From: CAZAQB01 sp964487155
GTDB taxonomy: Bacteria > Pseudomonadota > Gammaproteobacteria > Nitrococcales > Nitrococcaceae
Assembly (NCBI GenBank): GCA_964487155.1
Contig: CAZAQB010000090.1
Span: 1-13,882 of the forward strand
Length of the DNA: 13,882 nt
Direction: 5' to 3'
The translations under genes and the position numbers were made by a program. The notes under the pieces were generated by a model. The model was not told the DNA's origin. It did no database searches and saw only the letters and a list, made by a program, of their open reading frames with translations. Positions 1-6,754 of the stretch are shown here, one piece after another (position 1 is the first letter of the stretch; every line of letters begins with the position of its first letter).

Positions 1-462
1 GACAACCCGCTGCCCATGGTGGCCGCCGCCGACCTGGCCCAGTGCCTGGAGGACAACCTGCGCCCGGTGGTGAACGCCTGTGAGGCGTTCCGGGCGCTGC
101 GCGCGGGGCGGCCGGGGGGCCGTATCGTCAATGTGTCCTCCATCACCGGCCTGGTGGGCCAGCCCATGCGGGTGGCCTACGGCGCCGCCAAGGGGGCGGT
201 GATCAGCTACACCAAGTCCCTGGCCCGGGAGGTGGCCCCGGAGGGCATGACCGCCAACTGCGTGGCGCCCCAGGTCATCGACGGCGGTCTGGCCGACCTG
301 ATGAAGCTGCGGGTCCGGGAGATCCTGCTGGACAACACGCCGGTCGGGCGGGCCTGCACGCCGCAGGACGTGGCCCACGCGGTCATCTACCTGGCCGCTC
401 CCGGAGCCGGTTTCGTCACCGGCACCGCGCTGCCGGTCACCGGAGGGCTGGTCACGTGGTAG
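1..462 (+). CDS. 3-oxoacyl-ACP reductase-like SDR (5' end cut by window)
   Basis: C-terminal part of a classical short-chain dehydrogenase/reductase of the FabG type, which would reduce a 3-ketoacyl thioester with NADPH. The reading frame is open from base 1, so the N-terminal Rossmann glycine motif lies outside the window. Counting codon 1-3 as residue 1, the catalytic set is complete: Asn in EDNL (N19), Ser in NVSSITG (S47), Tyr and Lys in YGAAK (Y60, K64), with the FabG Ser-Tyr and Tyr-Lys spacings of 13 and 4. The fragment ends in the usual FabG-like C-terminus (VTGTALPVTGGL). One deviation is Gln in the NCVAPQ segment, where FabG has Gly after the Pro. The next gene, a second SDR, starts inside its last codons (7-bp overlap), so the two are probably co-translated. 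FabG itself, a polyketide ketoreductase or another SDR are all possible; the downstream accA/accD/fabD genes favour an acyl-chain role. Confidence 0.85.
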   Translation, partial: DNPLPMVAAADLAQCLEDNLRPVVNACEAFRALRAGRPGGRIVNVSSITGLVGQPMRVAYGAAKGAVISYTKSLAREVAPEGMTANCVAPQVIDGGLADLMKLRVREILLDNTPVGRACTPQDVAHAVIYLAAPGAGFVTGTALPVTGGLVTW

Positions 463-1073
463 CCGCCCCCCTGCAGCTGCACCTGGCCGCCCAGGCGCCG
501 TGGGATACCCCCTTGGCGGAGGCCCTGACCGCCCGCGGCTTCACGGTGGGCCCTGCACCCGGCGAGGCGTCGGAGGCTGCCGGCGCGCCGGTCCCCGATG
601 CCCTGGTGTACCTGGCGCCACGCCCCGACACCGACCGCGTCGAGGACCTCACCGGTTTCGTCACCGGCGGAGTGACCGGCTTCGTCGCCGCCGCCCAGGT
701 GGCGGCGAGAGCCATGGCCCGGGAGCGCCGCCCGGGCAGCCTGGTGGCGATCTGCGACATCGCCGGGGTGCCGGGCCGCCAGGGCCGGGCCGCCGAGGCC
801 ACCCTGTCCGGCGCCCTGATCGGCGCCGTCAAGTGCCTGGCCAAGGAACTGGGCCGCAGCCGCATCGCCGTCAACGCCGTCTGCCACGGCTTTGTGCCGG
901 AGCTTGGCAGCAGCGACCGGCTGTCCCGGGCGGAGCAGCGGCTGTTCGACATGATGCAGCTCGGCCGGGAGGGAACCCTGCAGCACGTGGTGGAGAACGT
1001 GGCCCACCTGGCCCGGGGCCGGCACCTGATGACCGGCCAGGTCCTGCACGTCGACCACGGACTGATCATGTGA
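456..1073 (+). CDS. Degenerate SDR-fold protein, predicted non-catalytic
   Basis: A 205-residue SDR homologue starting at GTG and overlapping the previous SDR by 7 bp. The fold is recognisable: a beta1-alphaA segment with AEALTARGFTV (21-31), the helix segment LIGAVKCLAKELG (121-133), RIAVNAV (136-142), and a C-terminal LMTGQVLHVDHG (191-202) that matches the end of FabG. The active site is gone. Aligned on FabG, the catalytic Ser, Tyr and Lys positions are Asp101, Glu114 and Ser118, with the exact 13 and 4 spacing. The Rossmann glycine loop (TGxxxGIG) is replaced by an AAQAPWDT stretch (11-18), and the NNAG motif by YLAP (52-55). It is shorter than a usual FabG (about 245 residues). The frame is intact and the fold motifs are conserved, so it looks like a maintained pseudoenzyme rather than a decayed gene. 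Inference: a structural or regulatory partner of the upstream SDR. Confidence 0.8.
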   Translation: MVAAPLQLHLAAQAPWDTPLAEALTARGFTVGPAPGEASEAAGAPVPDALVYLAPRPDTDRVEDLTGFVTGGVTGFVAAAQVAARAMARERRPGSLVAICDIAGVPGRQGRAAEATLSGALIGAVKCLAKELGRSRIAVNAVCHGFVPELGSSDRLSRAEQRLFDMMQLGREGTLQHVVENVAHLARGRHLMTGQVLHVDHGLIM

Positions 1074-1101
1074 TGGGCATGCGCGAGCGGAGGACACCCC
1101 C

Positions 1102-1812
1102 ATGGCGGAGATGATTCGGGTGGCAGGGCTGCACAAGCGCTTCCAGCTGGGAACGGCGCAGGTGCATGCCCTGCGCGGTGTCGACCTGACGGTGGCCGAA
1201 GGCGAGGTGGTGGTGCTGGGCGGGCCCTCGGGCAGCGGCAAGTCCACCCTGCTGCACCTGGTGGGAGGCCTGGACCAGCCAACGCAGGGCACGGTCAGCA
1301 TCGCCGGCCGCCGCCTGGAGCGGGCCGGAGACGACGAGCTGTCCGCCTTCCGGGCCCGGCGCATCGGCTTCGTGTTCCAGAACTTCAACCTGCTGCCGGT
1401 GCTGAACGTGGCCGAGAACGTCGAATACCCGCTGCTGCTGGGCCGGACCGGGCAGCGCCGCGCCCGGGTGCGCCAGGTGCTTGAGCAGGTGGGGCTGGCC
1501 GAGTGCGAGCGCCAGCGGCCGGGTGAACTCTCCGGCGGCCAGCGCCAGCGGGTGGCCATCGCCCGGGCCCTGGTGCACCGCCCGGCGCTGCTGATCGCCG
1601 ACGAGCCCACCGCCAACCTGGATTCGGACACCGGCGCCCAGGTCATGGACCTGATGCTGGCGCTCTCCCGGGAGCAGGGCTCCACGGTGGTGATCTGCAC
1701 CCACGACACCGGCTACCAGGCCGGCGCCGACCGGCTGGTGATGCTGCGCGACGGACAGGTAAGCTCCGACTCCGCCGGGCAGTCCACGGCCCGCCGGGCG
1801 GCGGCCGTCTGA
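1102..1812 (+). CDS. ABC transporter ATP-binding protein, LolD/MacB type
   Basis: A 236-residue ABC ATPase that would power the permease encoded just downstream, at the cytoplasmic face of the inner membrane. All motifs are present: Walker A GPSGSGKST (41-49), Q-loop Gln93 in FVFQNFNLLP, signature LSGGQ (143-147), Walker B LLIADE (163-168), D-loop (NLDS) and H-loop His201. The FQNFNLLP and GQRQRVAIARAL wording is typical of the LolD/MacB/FtsE group (type VII ABC systems), which do mechanical work on the periplasmic side rather than classical import. The start ATG has a GGAGGA ribosome site about 7 bases upstream. The stop is 12 bp from the permease start, so the pair is one operon unit. The last 15 or so residues are Ser/Arg/Ala-rich and not conserved in kind. 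Confidence 0.93.
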   Translation: MAEMIRVAGLHKRFQLGTAQVHALRGVDLTVAEGEVVVLGGPSGSGKSTLLHLVGGLDQPTQGTVSIAGRRLERAGDDELSAFRARRIGFVFQNFNLLPVLNVAENVEYPLLLGRTGQRRARVRQVLEQVGLAECERQRPGELSGGQRQRVAIARALVHRPALLIADEPTANLDSDTGAQVMDLMLALSREQGSTVVICTHDTGYQAGADRLVMLRDGQVSSDSAGQSTARRAAAV

Positions 1813-1824
1813 GGAGGCGAGGCG

Positions 1825-3051
1825 ATGTTCTTCCTGAAAGTGGGCTGGCGCAACATCCTCCGCCACCGCCGGCGCTCCGCCGTGACCGTGCTCTCGGTGA
1901 TGTCCGGCGTCATCGCCGTGGTGCTGTTCGGCGGCTTCGTCCAGGCCAACTACGAGGGCCTGCGGGAATCGGTGATCCGCAGCCAGTACGGCCACCTGCA
2001 GATCTACGCCGACGGCTACCTGGAGGGCCACCGCAAGGAACCCGCCGCCCACCGGCTGGGGCCCGGCGAGGCCGACGCCGTGGAGCGCATCCTGGCGGAC
2101 TCGCCCGGCTTCATGGTGGCCTCCCGGCGGCTCGAGTTCACCGGGTTGCTGGGCAACGACCGGCTCAGCGAGGCGGTGGTGGTGCGGGGCGTGGAGCCCG
2201 ACAGCGAGGCGCTGATCAACTCCGCCCTGACGCTCATCGACGGCTACGACCTGGACCCGGGCCTGCCCGAGGGCGTGCTGCTGGGAGAGGGGCTGGCCGC
2301 CGCTCTGGATGCCTCGGTAGGCAAACGCATGACCCTGCTGGCAACCACCGAGAGCGGCGTGATGAACGCCGTGGACGTGCAGGTGGAGGGCGTGTTCCGC
2401 AGCTTCGCCAAGGAATACGACGACCGCGCCATGATGATGGTGCTGTCCCAGGCCCAGCTGCTGCTGGGCACCGACGCCGTGGACAAGGTGGTGCTGCTGA
2501 TCGAGGACACCGCCGCCCTGCCAGCCCTGGTGCGGGACCTGGACGCGCGCTTCGCCGCCGCCGGCCTGGCGGTGGAACACCAGAGCTGGTGGCAGCTCGC
2601 CAGCTTCTACCAGAAGGTGGTGGACCTCTACGACAGCTTCTTCCTGTTCATCGTCATCGTCATCGCCCTGGTGGTGCTGCTGGGCATCACCAACACCATG
2701 ATGGTGGCGGTGATGGAGCGCACCTCGGAGATCGGCACCCTGCGCGCCATGGGCACCCGGCGCACGGGCATCGTGCGCCAGTTCATGGTGGAGGGACTGC
2801 TGCTGGCCCTGCTGAGCAGCCTGGCGGGGGTGGCAGTGGGCGCCGCTCTTGCCGAGGGCATCACCGCCCTGGAGATCATGATGGCGCCGCCGCCGGGATC
2901 CTCCCGGGGCTATCCCCTGCGCATCGCCCTGGTGCCCCAGGCCTGGCTGGCGGCGGTGATCGGGGTAATGGCCATCGCCGCCCTGGCCACCCTGTTCCCG
3001 GCCACCGGCGCGGCCCGCAAACCCATCGTGGACGCCCTGCGCCACGTCTGA
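1825..3051 (+). CDS. ABC transporter permease, MacB/FtsX family
   Basis: A 408-residue inner-membrane permease with MacB/LolC topology: a cytoplasmic N-terminus with basic stretch RHRRRSAV, one transmembrane helix (about 18-40), a large periplasmic domain (about 41-268, MacB_PCD-like), then three helices (about 271-295, 322-345, 370-393). Between the second and third helices lies the ERTSEIGTLRAMGTRR segment (299-314), the conserved FtsX-domain coupling helix that contacts the ATPase. A GAGGAGG ribosome site precedes the ATG. Members of this family extract or move lipoproteins, lipids or other hydrophobic cargo, or drive periplasmic partners. The next genes encode a LolA-like protein and an outer-membrane barrel, so this permease probably hands cargo to a periplasmic carrier. 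The cargo cannot be read from the sequence. A LolCDE housekeeping role is less likely because only one permease is present and the neighbours are atypical. Confidence 0.92.
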   Translation: MFFLKVGWRNILRHRRRSAVTVLSVMSGVIAVVLFGGFVQANYEGLRESVIRSQYGHLQIYADGYLEGHRKEPAAHRLGPGEADAVERILADSPGFMVASRRLEFTGLLGNDRLSEAVVVRGVEPDSEALINSALTLIDGYDLDPGLPEGVLLGEGLAAALDASVGKRMTLLATTESGVMNAVDVQVEGVFRSFAKEYDDRAMMMVLSQAQLLLGTDAVDKVVLLIEDTAALPALVRDLDARFAAAGLAVEHQSWWQLASFYQKVVDLYDSFFLFIVIVIALVVLLGITNTMMVAVMERTSEIGTLRAMGTRRTGIVRQFMVEGLLLALLSSLAGVAVGAALAEGITALEIMMAPPPGSSRGYPLRIALVPQAWLAAVIGVMAIAALATLFPATGAARKPIVDALRHV

Positions 3052-3080
3052 ACGCAAGTCGTCCCCCTCAGGAGCATCCC

Positions 3081-3848
3081 ATGCTTGACCGCCGCAGCTT
3101 TCTGACTGCCCTGGCCGGCGCCGCCGCCCTCTGGATCCTGCCGGCCCGGCCGGCCGCCGCCGGCGACGCCGGCGAGATCCTGGCCCGGGCCGACGAGTAC
3201 CGGAACTTCCGCGGCCGCTCGTTCCGCTTCCAGCTGACCCTTGTGAACTACGAGGCGGATCGTGCCCCCCGGGAGTTCCAACTGGCCGCCGAGATCCTCA
3301 ATCCCCATACCTCCCTGGTGGTGTACCGGGAGCCGGCCAGCGAGTCCGGCAAGGCCCTGCTCATGGACGGGCGCAACCTCTGGTTCTCCACCCCCACCAC
3401 CAGCCGGCCCATCCGCATCACCCCTCAGCAGCGGCTGGTGGGCGAGGCCTCCAACGGCGACGTGGCCAGCACCGACTTCTCCGGCGACTACGACCCGCGC
3501 CTGGTGGGTGAGGACACCGTGGAGGGCGTTCCCGTCTTGAAGCTGGAGCTGACCGCCCGGCCCGGCAGCCTGGCCGCCTACCAGCGGCTGTCCCTGTGGG
3601 TGCGGGCCGACGACCACCGGCCGGTCAAGGCCGACTTCTTCGGGCCGTCCGGCAAGCGCCTGAAGAGCGCCTGGTACCGGCGCTTCGAGGCACTGCCGCA
3701 CCTGGACGTGGCGGCCCAGCTCACGGAACTGGAGATCGTCAACGCCCTGGACGAGAGCCGGCGCACGGTCATGCGCTACCGGGATTTCCAGGTGGGCGAC
3801 GTGCCGGAGTCCCACTTCACCACCGCCTACCTGCGCCGGCTGCGCTAG
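3081..3848 (+). CDS. LolA-like outer membrane lipoprotein-sorting family protein
   Basis: A 255-residue exported protein resembling the 'outer membrane lipoprotein-sorting' (LolA_like) family: a periplasmic open beta-barrel that binds acyl chains. Visible hallmarks are the opening ADEYRNFRG (37-45), VNYEADRAPREFQL, a central block with GKALLMDGRNLWF, the TPQQRLVGEASNGDVAS segment, and a late DDHRPVKADFFGPSGK stretch, all typical of proteins next to MacB-type ABC genes. The signal peptide is unusual: DRRSFLTAL at residues 3-11, then a hydrophobic core and an AAA/GD cleavage region near residue 27. This resembles a twin-arginine (Tat) signal. The start ATG has AGGAG six bases upstream and follows the permease by 29 bp. 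Likely role: a periplasmic carrier receiving cargo from the ABC permease and delivering it toward the outer membrane. Confidence 0.85.
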   Translation: MLDRRSFLTALAGAAALWILPARPAAAGDAGEILARADEYRNFRGRSFRFQLTLVNYEADRAPREFQLAAEILNPHTSLVVYREPASESGKALLMDGRNLWFSTPTTSRPIRITPQQRLVGEASNGDVASTDFSGDYDPRLVGEDTVEGVPVLKLELTARPGSLAAYQRLSLWVRADDHRPVKADFFGPSGKRLKSAWYRRFEALPHLDVAAQLTELEIVNALDESRRTVMRYRDFQVGDVPESHFTTAYLRRLR

Positions 3849-3873
3849 GCCGAGCCCGAAAGGAGTCCTGGGA

Positions 3874-5151
3874 ATGCCTCGCCCACGCCACCTCGCCCCA
3901 CTGGCTCTGCTGCTGGCCGCCCTGCTCCCGGGGCAGGCATCGGCGAGCCTGCGGGTACTGGGGGAACTGGGCTGGCAGGGGGCGACCGCCCGGCCGGACA
4001 CCCCCATCAACCCGGACGCAGGGCTGGTGGAGGCGGAAGACAGCATCGCCGGCGCCGCGCTGAACGCCGCCGGGGCGTTCCAGGGCGAGACCACCGCCCT
4101 GGTGCTGGACGCCTGGCTGGAGCAGCGCCGGGACTTCCACTCCGATGAGTGGGGCACGCGAACCAGGGTGCCGGAGGCCTACGCCGAGTGGCTGCCGGAC
4201 TTCGAAACCGCGCTGGCCGCCGGCGTGACCCTGACCCGCTGGGGTACAGGCTACGTCTGGAACCCGGCCAACCCGCTGGCGGACCCGGAGGCCAACAACA
4301 CCAGCCGGGCCCGGGTCTACCGCCGGGACGGCGACCCCTTCCTGCGCCTGGACTCGCTACTGGGCAGAAACTCCCTGGGCGTGCAGGTGACCCGGCTGCT
4401 GCAGAACGACCCGCTGCTCTCCACCGATGCCGACCGCGAGACGGTGGGCACCCTGCGCTACCAGCACGTGGGCGACGGCTACGATATCACCGGCTTTGTC
4501 GCCGGGCTCCAGGACGAGTGGTTCCTGGGCTCGGCCCTGTCCGCCACCGTGGGCCACAGCCTGGAGATCCACGCCGAGGCGGGGCTGCGCTCCCGGCGCC
4601 GGGCGCCGCGGGTGGTGGGCGTGCCGGTACCCGACGGCGCCGGCGGCCGCACCGAGCTGTTCGTCTGGGACTTCGAGCCCCGCACCGACCTCACCCCGGC
4701 GGCCCTGCTGGGGGCGCAGTACACCTTCGCCAACCTGTCCAACGTCATCGTCGAGTACTTCTACAACGGCAACGGCTTCTCCGAGCGCGAGTACGACCGC
4801 CTGCTGGCGGCTTCCGACGCCAGCCGGGCGCTGCTCTCCGACCCGGCCCTGGGCGCCGCCGCCGAGGGCTTCCTGCTGGACGCCAACCGCCTGGCCGGGC
4901 GGCTGCGCCGCCACTACCTGTTCCTGCGCATCGCCCGCGACGACCTGCTGCGGGACCTCGACCTGCACTATTTCGTGCGCCTGGCCCTGGAGGACCGCTC
5001 CACGGTGCACGGGCTGCTGCTGCGCTACGCCCTGACGCCGCGCCTGAGTCTACAGGCGAGCGCCGAAGCCTTCGCCGGCGGCAGCCGCGACGAGACCGCC
5101 CTGATCCCGGTGCGCCGGCGCGGCGAGGCCACCCTCACCTGGCATTTCTGA
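3874..5151 (+). CDS. Predicted outer membrane beta-barrel protein of the LolA-like/ABC export module
   Basis: A 425-residue protein with a clear Sec signal peptide: basic start MPRPRH, a Leu/Ala core, and a likely cut after ASA near residue 24. The rest alternates short amphipathic strands and charged turns, and the chain ends in LTWHF, a terminal Phe as expected of BAM-assembled outer-membrane barrels. A distinctive motif RWGTGYVWNPANPL (122-135) resembles one I associate with DUF1302-like or porin-like barrels found beside LolA-like and MacB-type genes; no specific family name is secure. It starts 25 bp after the LolA-like gene with an AAAGGAG ribosome site. Inference: the outer-membrane acceptor or exit component for cargo moved by the ABC ATPase, permease and LolA-like protein. 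A periplasmic or inner-membrane location is unlikely given the ending. Confidence 0.75.
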   Translation: MPRPRHLAPLALLLAALLPGQASASLRVLGELGWQGATARPDTPINPDAGLVEAEDSIAGAALNAAGAFQGETTALVLDAWLEQRRDFHSDEWGTRTRVPEAYAEWLPDFETALAAGVTLTRWGTGYVWNPANPLADPEANNTSRARVYRRDGDPFLRLDSLLGRNSLGVQVTRLLQNDPLLSTDADRETVGTLRYQHVGDGYDITGFVAGLQDEWFLGSALSATVGHSLEIHAEAGLRSRRRAPRVVGVPVPDGAGGRTELFVWDFEPRTDLTPAALLGAQYTFANLSNVIVEYFYNGNGFSEREYDRLLAASDASRALLSDPALGAAAEGFLLDANRLAGRLRRHYLFLRIARDDLLRDLDLHYFVRLALEDRSTVHGLLLRYALTPRLSLQASAEAFAGGSRDETALIPVRRRGEATLTWHF

Positions 5152-5181
5152 ACCCTGGAACCATCGCTGGAGGCGACTGCC

Positions 5182-5847
5182 ATGACCCGCAACCTGATCC
5201 TGTTCGCCGCCCTGGCCACCCTGGCCGGCTGCGCCCAGAGCTTCCCCGAGACCGCCCTCACCGACTCCGAGCAGGCCTTCGAGCGCATGCTGCTGGAGGA
5301 GGCGGACAGCCCCGAGGCCCAACTGGCCCTGGGCCAGATGTACTTCCTCCACAACCGCATCGACGAAGCGGACCGCCTGCTCTCGGCGGCCGTGGAAGGC
5401 GACCCCGGCAACCCCCAGGCCGCCGCCTGGCTCGCCGCCAACGACTGCAAGCGGGCCGGCCGCCGCGGCCCCTGGCTGATGGGCCTGGACAAGCTCTACC
5501 TGGTGTACCGCTGCCTGTCCGACGTGGATGCCGCCCTGGAGCGGGCCCCGAACGACTTCGTGGTGCAGATGGTGCAGATGAACACCGACGCCGAAGTGGC
5601 CATGTTCGGCTCCCTGGACCACGCCCGGGCCACCCGGGAGCGGGTCGAGGAACGCCTCCGGCAGCAGCCGGATGCCTACCCCGCGGACGCCGTCGCCCAG
5701 TTCCATGTCACCGCCGCGCGCATTGAGCGCATCAGCGGCAACCCGGACGGCGCCCGGGCCTACCTGGAGCGGGCCGGCAGTGCCGCCGCCTCCCCCGCCA
5801 CCCGCGAGCAGATCGCCCTTGAGCAGCGGCTGCTCACCGAAGGCTGA
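5182..5847 (+). CDS. TPR-like lipoprotein of unknown function
   Basis: A 221-residue predicted lipoprotein. The lipobox LAGC places the acylated cysteine at residue 17. The next residue is Ala rather than Asp, which under the enteric +2 rule favours sorting to the outer membrane. The mature part is largely helical with tetratricopeptide-like repeats: SPEAQLALGQMYFLHNRIDE and what follows (about 43-76), and another near 172-197 with the NPDGARAYLERA ending. The middle carries two cysteines (89, 111). A GGAGG ribosome site is 8 bases upstream and the gene follows the barrel gene by 30 bp. Likely a scaffold or adaptor for the export module encoded before it, or a link to the accD set after it. 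I do not recognise a specific named family. Confidence 0.75.
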   Translation: MTRNLILFAALATLAGCAQSFPETALTDSEQAFERMLLEEADSPEAQLALGQMYFLHNRIDEADRLLSAAVEGDPGNPQAAAWLAANDCKRAGRRGPWLMGLDKLYLVYRCLSDVDAALERAPNDFVVQMVQMNTDAEVAMFGSLDHARATRERVEERLRQQPDAYPADAVAQFHVTAARIERISGNPDGARAYLERAGSAAASPATREQIALEQRLLTEG

Positions 5848-5893
5848 TACGGGGGCAGGTACGGGTCACCCCCGGCAACCAAGGCGCCACACC

Positions 5894-6754
5894 ATGACCT
5901 GGATCGCCAACAGCACTCCACCCCGGATCGCCGCCCGCCGGCGGACACCGGAGCCCACGTCGCAGCAGCCGGCCTGCAGCGCTTGCGGAGCCCTGCAGCA
6001 GGCGCCTCTCGGCCCGGCGGACAACGGCGTGTGCGCCGCCTGCGATCACCATTCCCCTCTCCCGGCGCGCCGGCGCCTGGATTTGCTGCTGGATCCGGAA
6101 CCCCGCCGGGACCTCGCCACCGAGTTGCGTCCCGCCGACCTGCTGGGCTTCAGGGACCTCAAGCCCTACCCCCAGCGCCTGGCCCGCGCCGCGATCCAAA
6201 GCTCGGCCAGCGAGGCCATGCAGGTCACCACCGGTGCGCTTGGCGGACATCCGCTGGTGGCGGCCTGCTTCGAATACAGCTTCATGGGCGGCTCCATGGG
6301 CAGCGTGGTGGGCGAGCGCTTCATCGCGGCTGTGGACGCCGCGCTTGAGCGGGGCGCGCCGCTGCTGTGCATCACCGCCAGCGGCGGGGCACGCATGCAG
6401 GAGGGGCTGTTCTCCCTGATGCAGATGGCCCGCACCGTAGCGGCGGTTTCCCGCCTGCGGGCGGCGGGGCTGCCCTTCTTCACGCTGCTCACCCACCCCA
6501 CCATGGGGGGTGTCTCCGCCAGCTTCGCCTTCCTGGCCGACGTCGTACTGGCGGAACCGGGGGCACTGATCGGCTTCGCCGGGCCCCGGGTAATCCGCCA
6601 GACCGTCGGCGAAGAGCTTCCCGAGGGCTTTCAGCGGGCCGAGTTCCTGCAGGGAAAAGGCGCCGTCGACCGCATCGTGGACCGCCGGCTGCAACGCGAG
6701 ACGCTCATCCGGCTGCTGGAGATCCTCTCCCATGCCCGCCCCCACCGGCCCTGA
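5894..6754 (+). CDS. accD: Acetyl-CoA carboxylase carboxyltransferase subunit beta
   Basis: The beta half of the carboxyltransferase that moves CO2 from carboxybiotin to acetyl-CoA to give malonyl-CoA. The 286-residue protein keeps the N-terminal zinc ribbon, with CSAC (28-31) and CAAC (47-50), followed by DHH. The carboxyltransferase domain has the family blocks FMGGSMGSVVGERF (about 130-143), ASGGARMQEG (about 162-171), PTMGGVSASFAFLADV and GFAGPRVIRQT (about 227-237). It is near the usual length; the N-terminus before the zinc ribbon is Arg/Pro-rich and unlike E. coli AccD. The ATG at 5894 is chosen because upstream codons in this frame overlap the lipoprotein gene and show no AccD similarity. 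It sits 46 bp after the lipoprotein gene and overlaps tyrA. Biotin carboxylase and biotin carrier genes are not in the window. Confidence 0.95.
   Translation: MTWIANSTPPRIAARRRTPEPTSQQPACSACGALQQAPLGPADNGVCAACDHHSPLPARRRLDLLLDPEPRRDLATELRPADLLGFRDLKPYPQRLARAAIQSSASEAMQVTTGALGGHPLVAACFEYSFMGGSMGSVVGERFIAAVDAALERGAPLLCITASGGARMQEGLFSLMQMARTVAAVSRLRAAGLPFFTLLTHPTMGGVSASFAFLADVVLAEPGALIGFAGPRVIRQTVGEELPEGFQRAEFLQGKGAVDRIVDRRLQRETLIRLLEILSHARPHRP

Noticed and set aside
456..1073. Calling the second SDR a functional FabG
   Set aside because: All three catalytic residues and the cofactor loop are replaced, so a reductase label would mislead.
1102..3051. Housekeeping LolCDE system
   Set aside because: Only one permease gene is present and it is followed by its own LolA-like, barrel and lipoprotein genes, which does not match the lolCDE layout.
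1066..3057. 663-codon minus-strand open frame opposite the ABC genes
   Set aside because: Composition is dominated by His, Gln and Gly from reverse reading of Leu/Val/Ala codons, without domains; it is a shadow of the ATPase and permease genes.
5850..5874. CGGGGG/CCCCCG hairpin between the lipoprotein gene and accD as a terminator or attenuator
   Set aside because: Six-base stem with a 13-base loop and no T-run; too weak in this composition to call, though it would mark a boundary before accD.
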